A DNA stretch of 64,000 nucleotides from Phycisphaerales bacterium (lineage in GTDB: Bacteria > Planctomycetota > Phycisphaerae > Phycisphaerales > JAGLTS01), in NCBI GenBank assembly GCA_023135165.1, contig JAGLTS010000045.1:1-64000 (forward strand). The letters run 5' to 3'. A program made the position numbers and the translations under genes. Positions 26,408 to 34,827 of this stretch are shown here, one piece after another. The first letter of the stretch is position 1. Every line of letters begins with the position of its first letter. The notes beneath the pieces are model-generated. The model made no database searches, was not told the origin of the DNA, and saw only the letters and a program-made list of their open reading frames with translations.

Positions 26408-28387
26408 TCAGTGCGTGTATGCCAGATAGAGGCTGCCTGGAGCGCGCAGTGCGTTGATCGCTTCCCGGACAACCGGGTAATCCGTCGCCGAAATGCGATC
26501 GATCACATTGATATCGCGGACGATGTGAATCGTGGAACCGTCGCGCATCACGGTTTGGGCGATGCTTCCCCATGATCCGGTCACTTCGGGAAGTGATGCG
26601 GGAACGATCGTCGCCACCGCGCCTTCCGGGAGCACGATCGTCAGGTCGATGTGCTCAGCGAATCGGCCGGCGAGCTCGACATCGGTGCGACGATGTGGTC
26701 GGTCGAGCGGCAGCGGGAACTCCGTCAGGAACACAGGCCCATCGCCGAGCTTGAGCATGTGCTGCGCGCCGACCTCATCCAAGTCGTCAGAACGAACACT
26801 GATCGTCGCAGCAAACGCATCGTCGGACAGCGTCGTCAGCGCGTGCTTGTCCACATCAAACCCGGGCAGCAGACGATTGACAATCGCCTTGCTCCTCGCC
26901 TGCTGGGCATCGGTCGTGTCGAGCGCCTCCGGATCGTAGAACGCGCCCGTCAGGCTCACTCGCAGATCAGCCTCGGCGGCACCGTCGGCTTCAAGGTGCA
27001 GCACGCCGGTGATCTCGACGGTGCTCTCTTGCTCATCGCCGCGTCCAACGATGTTCATCCTCTGCAACCCGCCGTCTTGATCGAGCGTCAGGAGTGTGTG
27101 GCTACCCCAATCGCCTGGGTTCGTGAACGTGCCGTGCTGCGGGCGAACGTACATCGGCCCGTCATCGGTTTCGATCGCAATCACGACATCGACGAAGGCC
27201 GAGTCGGTCGGCACATCCTCGCGCCACGTCCGCGTATCCACCGCCGCCATCGGCTCCGCTTCAATGCCGAGCGACCTATACGCCGCGAGCAGCAGTGCAG
27301 CGGATTCCAGCGGGTTGCCATAGTTATCCACCAACACATCCCCAGCCGGTCGGCATCGGAATGACCGCATTGACTTCGGTGAAGTCACGAAGTTGAACGT
27401 ATCGCGCAGCTTCTTCGACACCGCCTCGATGCGCAGACGAAGATCCTGCTCATCGCCGACGGCATCGCGCGCCAGGGCTTCGATGCGTTCGGTCGGCGCC
27501 GCTGCGTTCTCGACCGCGCCAAGCACCGTGCCGACCCACGCTTCGGCGCTCGGGCATGTCGTGAACATGAACCGGCCGCCGCGCTCTTGCCAAGGCGGCG
27601 CCTGCGGTTCATCCGTATCGGCTGCAAGCATGTCGAACGTCCAACGTGGTGCGCGCCACCCGCTGCTCGACACGAAGCCCTCCGGCTCATATGGGCCTGG
27701 CATTCCGGTCACCTGGGCATGGAGCAACACACCTCCCTCGACCTGGAACGACACAATGCGCTGGACCGTCGGGTCGTCAAGGTGCAGACGCAGATCTGCG
27801 GAGACCCAGGGCATCACACCGGGCTGCGTGATGACTTCATAGTCGAACTCGAGCACACAGCCGTTCTCGATGCCGCTGAACGAGATGATCCGCTGCTGCC
27901 ACTCGATGTACGCGGGCCAACCCGAGAGATCGTTCGGCGACGCGATGTTATAGGAATAGTCAGGCACGGGGAGGATCGTGCCATCCGGCAAGTATGTCCT
28001 GGCAGAATGGATGATGACCTTGTCGGTTCCATCACTGAAGTTGATTCGCGGGTCGGCGTAGCGTCCGATCGCGCGCCGGTCGAGCAGCTTCACCCACCGA
28101 TGCTCGCGACGATGAACCGTTCCATCGCGCTTGATCGTCCAGTGCTGTTCGAGCCGAAGGATCACCGCATCCGCATCTGGGAACTGCTCAACTCCGGCGG
28201 ACAGATCAACCAACCCATCAGCGGGCGCATCAGGCGCAGCGCTGACCGGCGGGTTCGCCGCGTGACATGCGGGCGCGATGAGCAAGAGGGCGATCGAGGC
28301 GAGCAACCGGGTCCAGCCGTGATCGCGCGCTCGGCGAAGCGTCTCGCTTGCAGAAGATCGGACCGCGTCATTCTGTCGTGTATTCAT
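26408..28387 (-). CDS. Exported DUF3857/transglutaminase-like protein, catalytic Cys missing
   Basis: 659 aa with an N-terminal signal region (WTRLLASIALLLIAPACHA). A DUF3857 beta domain precedes a transglutaminase-fold region beginning LRLRIEAVSKKLRDTFNFV. At the place of the usual GDCKDK nucleophile the sequence reads VDNYGNPLESAALLLAAYRSLGIEA, so the catalytic cysteine is lost while the surrounding helix is kept. It is probably a non-enzymatic paralogue of the next upstream gene (28425-30431) and is 37 bp downstream of it. Confidence 0.8.
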   Translation of the reverse strand: MNTRQNDAVRSSASETLRRARDHGWTRLLASIALLLIAPACHAANPPVSAAPDAPADGLVDLSAGVEQFPDADAVILRLEQHWTIKRDGTVHRREHRWVKLLDRRAIGRYADPRINFSDGTDKVIIHSARTYLPDGTILPVPDYSYNIASPNDLSGWPAYIEWQQRIISFSGIENGCVLEFDYEVITQPGVMPWVSADLRLHLDDPTVQRIVSFQVEGGVLLHAQVTGMPGPYEPEGFVSSSGWRAPRWTFDMLAADTDEPQAPPWQERGGRFMFTTCPSAEAWVGTVLGAVENAAAPTERIEALARDAVGDEQDLRLRIEAVSKKLRDTFNFVTSPKSMRSFRCRPAGDVLVDNYGNPLESAALLLAAYRSLGIEAEPMAAVDTRTWREDVPTDSAFVDVVIAIETDDGPMYVRPQHGTFTNPGDWGSHTLLTLDQDGGLQRMNIVGRGDEQESTVEITGVLHLEADGAAEADLRVSLTGAFYDPEALDTTDAQQARSKAIVNRLLPGFDVDKHALTTLSDDAFAATISVRSDDLDEVGAQHMLKLGDGPVFLTEFPLPLDRPHRRTDVELAGRFAEHIDLTIVLPEGAVATIVPASLPEVTGSWGSIAQTVMRDGSTIHIVRDINVIDRISATDYPVVREAINALRAPGSLYLAYTH

Positions 28388-28424
28388 CTTGAACCGTTCC
28401 TCAAACGTGAGGCGGGAATGTGTA

Positions 28425-30431
28425 TCAGTCGGTATCGCAAATCACCCATTCATCCGCGATGTCGAGCATCATGTCAACAGCCTTCTTGAAGCCGACATAG
28501 TTCTCCGGCGCGATCCTGTCATCCTTCAGGATGAACTCAAACATATAGGACAGCTCTCCATCGCCGGGCACGATCTCGAATGATATGGATGCGGATGGGG
28601 ACTCAAACGACCGCGCCTCGGGAGCGGATTCGACCCGCCAGCCGTCCGGCAGGTCGATCGTCTCTTCGTAGCGGATCAGCCGAGTCGCCCGCAGTCGCAG
28701 ATTGAACTCCCGCTCATCAGCGCTGAAACCGTAGAAGAGATCGCGAATGAAGATGCGGCGCAGCGGGTGACGCATCAGGGGCAGGCGGAACATCATCCGA
28801 TCATCACCACAGACCGCATAGCGCGGAGCCGAGACGGTCATGTCGAACCAAGCGTTTTGTGAGTAGTCGCGCGGGTCGATGAAGTCGAGCTTGTCAATCC
28901 GAGCGCTCGGCCCCATGTTCAGATAACGTGCGATGCGGGCGCCGTATTCGAACTTGCGGTCCGCGTTTGTATAGCGCCGCAGGTACGTGCCGGGATAACC
29001 GCACAACTCGCCGTGGATATCCGTCGTGAGCGTGCCCGCGGAATCAATCATGCTGCGGCGTGCATGAAGTTGCAACATATTCTCTTCGGGTGAGAAATAC
29101 GGTGAAAGCGTCTGATCCTGTCCCTCCGGCGTGCCGTAGACAAGCCCCTGGAGCGCCTCGCGACTGGACCATAGCTCCCTGCTCACGGGCGACCACGTCG
29201 GGTCGAGCACGCGGAACGAGCCGTCCGGGTTTCGCACCACGGTGACGGTGTGATTGAACTGGTCGGCGGGGATTCGCTCCACACGCGAGCCCGCCATCGT
29301 GAGCGATGGATACGTCTCGTGGCCGAGCACGCGGAGCATCGTGATGAGCATGCCCGCGATATCCTTGCATACGCCGCCCTTGTCTTGGAACGTCTCGATG
29401 CTGTGGTGCAGCGTGAAGCCCTCGCGCGGCCCTCGGCTCGTGCCGTAGTACCGGATGTTGTCGGCGACCCAGTGCAGGCACGCCTGGATTTGCGCCTCTT
29501 CATCAAGGCCGGCGGTGATCTCCGCCACCTTCGCGCGGATGGCGTCGTCAGCATCGAACTGTGATTCATTCGCATTGAAGAACCACCGCGACTTCATCTC
29601 CCAATCGGGCACCGTGGCGATGACGAGCTTCGGCAAGCAGTCATCCCGCGCGACCATGTGCGGCTCACCGCTCACCGGCTGGATGTTTTCCGCGCTGAAC
29701 GTGTGGACGTGCGTATCGCCCGCGAACCACAGCGACGACTTTACCTCGCCGTTGTACACTTCGTACTGAATCGGCATATCGGCGGGCATGTGCACGGTAT
29801 AGCGTTTGTGAATGATCGGATGGCTGGTGTAGAACGGCGTGACCTCGTACCAGTGCCCGGGCATGGGCGGTTCCAGACCGGAAGCGTCAAGCTGCGACGC
29901 CGACCCATCCGCGAGGTAGGCGATGTTGAAACCGATCTTGCTCGTACGAATCTCCAAGGCGTCACCGATCGCCAGCCTTGGGATGGAGAGCAGGTACTGA
30001 TCGCCGCCCCAGTAGATCGCATTCTGCCGCGTCGGCTGCATGACGATGCCGCTGAGCGGCACATCTTCCACGACACCATCCGCGCGGTGGATCTTGACCG
30101 ATCGAACGGCGATGCGGTTCGTGTCGGGATCGCACGTCTGCCGAAAGACCGATTGCGACCGGATGCCCGCATCGGTGAGGATCTTGATGACCTGACAGCT
30201 CTCGGTCGTCGCCAGCCCGCTGTGCTGCACGTACACATCCGCTTCGTCGAGCACGTAGACGAGCGATGCGCCATCGTAGGCATCCGCATCGCCGGCAAGG
30301 GCCAGCATCTCACGGATCTTATCGTCGTCGACCGGCTGCGGCGGCTCCGCGATCGCAGGCGCTGTCAGCACGAACACGACAGTCAGCAATTGCGCGAGCA
30401 GGTCACGGGCCGCGTTGTTGGTCTTCCTCAT
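28425..30431 (-). CDS. Exported DUF3857/transglutaminase-like protein with intact triad
   Basis: 668 aa with a signal peptide (LLTVVFVLTAPAIA). DUF3857 (about residues 60-240) is followed by a transglutaminase core: FQDKGGVCKDIAGMLITML (Cys), DQFNHTVTVV (His) and FRVLDPTWSP (Asp). The C-terminus is beta-rich. Related proteins act as envelope peptidases or crosslinkers; no substrate can be named. It pairs with the degenerate paralogue downstream, suggesting a heteromeric complex or subfunctionalisation. Confidence 0.85.
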   Translation of the reverse strand: MRKTNNAARDLLAQLLTVVFVLTAPAIAEPPQPVDDDKIREMLALAGDADAYDGASLVYVLDEADVYVQHSGLATTESCQVIKILTDAGIRSQSVFRQTCDPDTNRIAVRSVKIHRADGVVEDVPLSGIVMQPTRQNAIYWGGDQYLLSIPRLAIGDALEIRTSKIGFNIAYLADGSASQLDASGLEPPMPGHWYEVTPFYTSHPIIHKRYTVHMPADMPIQYEVYNGEVKSSLWFAGDTHVHTFSAENIQPVSGEPHMVARDDCLPKLVIATVPDWEMKSRWFFNANESQFDADDAIRAKVAEITAGLDEEAQIQACLHWVADNIRYYGTSRGPREGFTLHHSIETFQDKGGVCKDIAGMLITMLRVLGHETYPSLTMAGSRVERIPADQFNHTVTVVRNPDGSFRVLDPTWSPVSRELWSSREALQGLVYGTPEGQDQTLSPYFSPEENMLQLHARRSMIDSAGTLTTDIHGELCGYPGTYLRRYTNADRKFEYGARIARYLNMGPSARIDKLDFIDPRDYSQNAWFDMTVSAPRYAVCGDDRMMFRLPLMRHPLRRIFIRDLFYGFSADEREFNLRLRATRLIRYEETIDLPDGWRVESAPEARSFESPSASISFEIVPGDGELSYMFEFILKDDRIAPENYVGFKKAVDMMLDIADEWVICDTD

Positions 30432-30607
30432 GCCGTATCCTTTCGCAATGCATGAGCACGCGCTGCGCGGATCGCGCGGTGCGTCGAATGGTCCAGCCCC
30501 GGAACGAGGCCAAGATGGTAGCGTAGCCCGTCCGATCCGGCGCGCGGCCCACTGTACGGCGGGCGGTCATCGAGCAGCCGGCGCCTGGCTCGCCGCGCGA
30601 TACGGCA

Positions 30608-31495
30608 TCAGTCCGCAGGCTGCGAGACGGGCTGCTCGGGCATTTCGCGGTAGTCCAGTTCCGAACCGAGCACGCTGTGGGGGATCAGATAGACGGCGAA
30701 CATGAGCAGTGCGGCGAGGATGATCGGGGTGTGGCGCGGTTTCCCCTTGATGTTGAAGATGCACGCCGCGATCCAGCCGAGCATGATGATGAGCGTCTTG
30801 TTATCGGTCAGATCCCAGCCGAACGGCACGCCGGTCCACAACTCACCGAAGGCGTATTTCTGGACCAACGGCCCGCAGATCATCCCACCGGCGAGCAGCA
30901 GCAGTGTTGTGAGCAGCATGTACAGTTTCGCGCGCCGGCGACGCAGCAGCGCCTCCAGGAATGCCCGGTTCGACAGCAGCATGGCGGCGAAGATGAGCAC
31001 GATGTGCGGGATCAAAACCCCGGCAGGCACGCTGCCCTTGAAGCGCAGGACGATCGGCCCTTGGTCCGTCGGCGAGAACTCCTCGTCGCCGTTGGTCAGA
31101 TGCACTTCGTAGAGGTACTTCCCCGCCGATTCGAGCTGCGGGAGATACGCCAACAAGTCGTCGCCATCGCGCGCAAGCGGAGCCGGCGTCCATTCGTCGA
31201 ACGAGTTGAGCCGTTTGTAGCGGATGTGCCCGGTCACAGCGACATCCGGCGCGTGGAGCTTGACTTCCACATCGTTTCCAACCGTCCAACTTCGCGGCAA
31301 CTTGTACGGCTTCTTGTTGTACGACACTTCCGCGCCGCCGACGGATGCGGTACCTCGCACGGGATAGGTCGGCCCGGTCTGTCGCTGGTACACCACCGAG
31401 GCGAGCGTGACGACGACCGCGACGATCCACAACGCGGTCGGGAGAAGCACGCTTCGGGTCTTGCCTGTCTTCTCTGCCATATTCTGTCGCTGCAT
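30608..31495 (-). CDS. Hypothetical multi-pass membrane protein with exposed beta domain
   Basis: 295 aa. One N-terminal helix (LLPTALWIVAVVVTLASVVY), an exposed domain of about 130 residues with alternating polar strands (VGNDVEVKLHAPDVAVTGHI), then four helices including IPHIVLIFAAMLL and IIMLGWIAACIFNI. No family recognised. ATG 31495 was chosen; ATG 31480 is possible. It follows thi4 by 49 bp on the same strand and may be the last gene of that operon. Confidence 0.75.
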   Translation of the reverse strand: MQRQNMAEKTGKTRSVLLPTALWIVAVVVTLASVVYQRQTGPTYPVRGTASVGGAEVSYNKKPYKLPRSWTVGNDVEVKLHAPDVAVTGHIRYKRLNSFDEWTPAPLARDGDDLLAYLPQLESAGKYLYEVHLTNGDEEFSPTDQGPIVLRFKGSVPAGVLIPHIVLIFAAMLLSNRAFLEALLRRRRAKLYMLLTTLLLLAGGMICGPLVQKYAFGELWTGVPFGWDLTDNKTLIIMLGWIAACIFNIKGKPRHTPIILAALLMFAVYLIPHSVLGSELDYREMPEQPVSQPAD

Positions 31496-31544
31496 CTTGT
31501 TTCGTGATGAACAGACGGCGGGAAACGCCGTGCTGCGGGTCGAG

Positions 31545-32312
31545 CTATGCCTTGGCGATAAGCGACGCCACGCGCCGGCCGGAGAGGAGCATCCCGCCGA
31601 AGATCGGCCCCATCCGAGGCCCGCCGAACGTCGCGCACACCGCCATGCCGCAGACCCACAGGCCGGGGTACACCTCCGATACGCGATCGACGACGAACTT
31701 CTCACCCTCGACAGCGTTCATCGGCCCGTCGCCGAGCCTGTCCGCCACCGGCAGGCCTTCGAGCAGCCCACGACGTTTGAGCATCTCGATGAGCATCGTC
31801 TCATGCCCCGTGCCGTCGATCACCGCGTCAGCCATCAGCGTCAGCGGGTCGATCGGAAGCGGCGTCGTGCCGAACGTGCGATTAATGACCACACCGCGGA
31901 CCGTCCCGTCATGAATGCATAGATCCTCGACGGTCGTCATGTTGAGGATGACCGCGCCGGCCTGAACCGCCTTGAGAATCAGGGCGGCTGCCAGCTCGAT
32001 CGAATCCGCGGTGTACAGGCCATCCTCGACGTTCCGTGTGCGGACGTTCAGCTCGCGCAGGATGGGCATGGCCTCCTCCTGGATGACGACCTCGTTCATC
32101 GCCATCGCGCCGCCCCACACGCCGCCGCCGGGGGTGAGCCGTTTCTCGAGGATGACGACCTTAAGCCCCTTGGCCGCGAGATCGGCTGCGGCGACCAGGC
32201 CCGAAGGCCCCGCGCCGACGATGATCACATCACTGACGATGTGCTCGGCGAGCTTGCCGTGGTAGGCGCCCAGGATTGCCTTGGATATCCGTGCCTCATC
32301 AAACTGTGTCAT
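31545..32312 (-). CDS. thi4: Thiazole synthase Thi4 family, without Cys/His donor residue
   Basis: 255 aa. Dinucleotide fold DVIIVGAGPSGLVAAADLA, then KRLTPGGGVWGGAMAMNEVV and the C-terminal MAVCATFGGPRMGPIFGGMLLSG are diagnostic of Thi4, which makes the thiazole part of thiamin from NAD and glycine. Suicidal Thi4s use a cysteine as sulfur donor and archaeal catalytic ones usually have histidine at that place (LHVDP). Here the same position reads PLPIDPL, a proline, and the loop seems one residue shorter. Sulfur must come from outside (sulfide) or the protein has a different role. It is the fourth gene of a tight operon with DUF89, DUF1847 and MBL genes. Confidence 0.85.
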   Translation of the reverse strand: MTQFDEARISKAILGAYHGKLAEHIVSDVIIVGAGPSGLVAAADLAAKGLKVVILEKRLTPGGGVWGGAMAMNEVVIQEEAMPILRELNVRTRNVEDGLYTADSIELAAALILKAVQAGAVILNMTTVEDLCIHDGTVRGVVINRTFGTTPLPIDPLTLMADAVIDGTGHETMLIEMLKRRGLLEGLPVADRLGDGPMNAVEGEKFVVDRVSEVYPGLWVCGMAVCATFGGPRMGPIFGGMLLSGRRVASLIAKA

Positions 32313-32350
32313 CTGCGTCGTTTCCTTATCCGTACCAACCGATCCTCATC

Positions 32351-33190
32351 TCACCGGAATGTGAACCGCGTGCCCACGTTGCACGGAGCACATCGGCCTT
32401 CAAAGCACGACCGCAGCAAGGCGGTCGGCTTGGCGCCCGTGCAGTGCGCCGGGGCGAGGAGTCGAACATCGTAGGATGCCAGTGCGTTGACTGTCGCGTC
32501 CAGTCGCCGTTTTGTCGCCGAATGCAGGTGCATCCCGCCGATCACGCCATGAATCCGTTCGACGCCCGTCAGTTCACAAACGTAGCGTAACGTGTTGATG
32601 ACGCCCGCGTGTGCGCAGCCGAGCAGCACGACCACGCCCTCGCTGCACGTAAAGTAGATCGCCTGATCGTCGATGAGCGGGTCCGGCTGCGTGCATGCCT
32701 CATCGAGGAAGAACGGCCCGCCCGTGTCCTCGAAATCGTTGTCGCGCGGGATTGGGCCTGTCACGAATACACCCTCAGCCACCTCCGTGGGACAGTCCGT
32801 CAACGTGAGTGAACCGGCACGCTGCCGAACCGCCGCTTCGCACAGCTTGGGAATGCCCGCATCAGCGCCCGTGCCGTCGCTGCGCCTGCTGAACTTGCGG
32901 TCGAGCCCAGCCGTGTGCATGAAGATGCGCACCTCCGGCGCGATGGCAAGCACATCAGCCAACCCGCCGGTGTGATCGTAGTGCCCGTGCGACAGGACGA
33001 CAGCGGTGGCGGTTGCGAGGTCGGCGCCCAGCGCCTCGGCGTTGCGAACTGCGATGCCCGTCTGGCCCGTGTCGAAAAGGATGCGCGCATCCGCGGTTTC
33101 GATCCACATCGACAGGCCGTGCTCTGCCAGCAATCCCCGCTCCGAAGCTGTGTTTTCAACAAGGATGGTGATACGAACAGGCTCGGTCAT
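32351..33190 (-). CDS. Metallo-beta-lactamase-fold hydrolase, DHPPR-synthase-like
   Basis: 279 aa. The MBL zinc signature SHGHYDHTGG, later histidines in LLGCAHAGVINT and GGMHLHSATKRR, and the closing PAHCTG agree with the subgroup annotated as dihydropteridine/ribofuranosyl-aminobenzene-phosphate synthase-like. Such assignments are weak: the group contains diverse phosphate-ester and cofactor enzymes. It is transcribed between DUF1847 (21-bp gap) and thi4 (38-bp gap), suggesting a shared metabolic step. Confidence 0.8.
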   Translation of the reverse strand: MTEPVRITILVENTASERGLLAEHGLSMWIETADARILFDTGQTGIAVRNAEALGADLATATAVVLSHGHYDHTGGLADVLAIAPEVRIFMHTAGLDRKFSRRSDGTGADAGIPKLCEAAVRQRAGSLTLTDCPTEVAEGVFVTGPIPRDNDFEDTGGPFFLDEACTQPDPLIDDQAIYFTCSEGVVVLLGCAHAGVINTLRYVCELTGVERIHGVIGGMHLHSATKRRLDATVNALASYDVRLLAPAHCTGAKPTALLRSCFEGRCAPCNVGTRFTFR

Positions 33191-33211
33191 ATCGCTACTC
33201 CCGCAATGCGC

Positions 33212-33847
33212 TTACGAATCCGATGATGTCTCGTCGTCGCTCTGCTCGGTCTCGCCAAAGAATCGACGCCGAATGTACTGGCAGTAGATCGCACCGATCG
33301 GGTTGTGGGCGAGCACACGGTCCTTAGCGATCAGCGTCGTCAGCGGCGCGTGTGAGACAAGCGAGAACACCGCGTCATGCCCGACGCACAGGCCGCAGAT
33401 GATGTTCAGCTCCGTCCCCGCGCGGTTGAGCATCTCCGCTTGACCCGCCGGGTTGCACATTACTTCCTGCTCGTTGGCAGGCCGAATCTGCTCCAACCCC
33501 AGCAGGGGTTTCACGATGCCCGAGACCTTGCAGCAGACGGAGACGACTTCGAACGTGCGCGAGAGGATCTCTTCGATGACTTCCGCCTCGTCCGCCAGCC
33601 CGATGCAGAACGCCAACCCGAGCTTGCGGAAGCCCATCTCCTGGGCGAAGAGGATGATCTCTTCGAGCCGGGTCGCCTCGCAGTAATGGCGGGCCTCGAT
33701 CGCCGAGCCTGCCCGATGCAGACGTTCGATCCGCTCATCTTCGTACAGCGGCAAATGGTCGTGCGCTGCATCGAAGCAGTCTTTCGCGTCGCTGTGGCAG
33801 CGTTTGGTGTGACACGACGCGCAGTGTGGTTCTTTTGCGCGAGCCAT
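33212..33847 (-). CDS. DUF1847 cysteine-rich metal-binding protein
   Basis: 211 aa. An N-terminal cluster HCASCHTKRCHSDAKDC and later cysteines in VSVCCKVSGIVKPL, VMCNPAGQAEMLN and NIICGLCVGHDAVF are the DUF1847 pattern; the metal (zinc or iron-sulfur) is not known. Its start overlaps the stop of the DUF89 gene (TGATG), showing tight coupling. In the family this protein is of unknown function; here context links it to Thi4. Confidence 0.8.
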   Translation of the reverse strand: MARAKEPHCASCHTKRCHSDAKDCFDAAHDHLPLYEDERIERLHRAGSAIEARHYCEATRLEEIILFAQEMGFRKLGLAFCIGLADEAEVIEEILSRTFEVVSVCCKVSGIVKPLLGLEQIRPANEQEVMCNPAGQAEMLNRAGTELNIICGLCVGHDAVFSLVSHAPLTTLIAKDRVLAHNPIGAIYCQYIRRRFFGETEQSDDETSSDS

Positions 33848-34731
33848 CAGCAGTCCTCGCTCTCTTCTTGGATCTTCTCACGCCCGCAACGGATGACATA
33901 GGTTCCCAGATCGCAGCCCAGATCCCGCGCCACGATCGGGCACTTCGCGATGAGCAGGAACACGATCGGCGCACCGTCCATTCCACTCAGCGTTTCGTAG
34001 TTGCCCATCCCTTTGGCGATGATGAGATCAGCCCGCGCGAACCGATCCCGAAACACAGGCGAGCAATCCTCCAGGATCGTTCCCGGCACGTCCGACCCAT
34101 TGTCGATCACATCGACCAGTTCGGTCAGGCCGACCGCCTCAGCATCAGCGAGCGTGGCGTCGTTGAGCACAGGTCGCCCGCGCACCGCGAACGTGATTCG
34201 CTCGCGCGGTAACTGCTCGATGAGCAGCCGATCGAAGACGATCTCGCCCGCGTTGTCGCCGAGGTAGAGGATATTCCCGCTGCGGTTGATCGCATCGCGC
34301 AGCTCGTCAATCGAGCCGGTGATCGGCTTGTGTGATGCATCTTCAATGATCCCCGTCACCGCCGACGCCGTCATGCCGCTGTACGCAGCGAGGTCGATGC
34401 TGTTGCCCGCGATCGCGAGCCGAACCGCCGTCTCGAACGGATCGTCGGATGCTTCGATGCGCTGCACAAGTGACGGATACAGTTCGAGCGCGACGCGATT
34501 GAACTGGCCCTTGATGACGCGGTACGGGTCCACATCGCCGGTGAGTTCGCGGATCTTCCGGTGAATCCGCTGCCCCATCTGAGGCGGCGTCTCTCGCAGA
34601 TCCATGTCTCGCACGACGGTCAGCAGTTCGCGCATCAGCCGTTCATGGGCTGCCGGATCTGGGTCCGCCTGACGAACCGCCTCCAACGCCTGACGAAAGA
34701 AGCATGGAATGCAATCGAGATGCGTCTTCAT
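33847..34731 (-). CDS. DUF89/ARMT1-like metal-dependent phosphatase
   Basis: 294 aa. MKTHLDCIPCFFRQALEA carries the N-terminal CxxC of the prokaryotic DUF89 subgroup; ILYLGDNAGEIVFDRLLIE and VLNDATLADAE hold metal-binding Asp/Asn residues, and ADLIIAKGMGNYETLSG is the C-terminal signature. DUF89 proteins are described as damage-control phosphatases that remove phosphate from harmful sugar phosphates or modified cofactors. It is the first gene of the DUF89-DUF1847-MBL-thi4 operon. ATG 34731 places the hallmark at residue 1. Confidence 0.88.
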   Translation of the reverse strand: MKTHLDCIPCFFRQALEAVRQADPDPAAHERLMRELLTVVRDMDLRETPPQMGQRIHRKIRELTGDVDPYRVIKGQFNRVALELYPSLVQRIEASDDPFETAVRLAIAGNSIDLAAYSGMTASAVTGIIEDASHKPITGSIDELRDAINRSGNILYLGDNAGEIVFDRLLIEQLPRERITFAVRGRPVLNDATLADAEAVGLTELVDVIDNGSDVPGTILEDCSPVFRDRFARADLIIAKGMGNYETLSGMDGAPIVFLLIAKCPIVARDLGCDLGTYVIRCGREKIQEESEDC

Positions 34732-34827
34732 ATCTGTGCAGCGTACCAACCACGACAGCCGTTGCCCGACGGCGGATGTGATTCCTGCGTGTTCCGAGCA
34801 GCCCGGGCCTTCTCGTGCCGTTCACTG

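Noticed and set aside
34732-34827. TPP riboswitch ahead of the Thi4 operon
   Set aside because: The short gap lacks recognisable TPP-aptamer segments.
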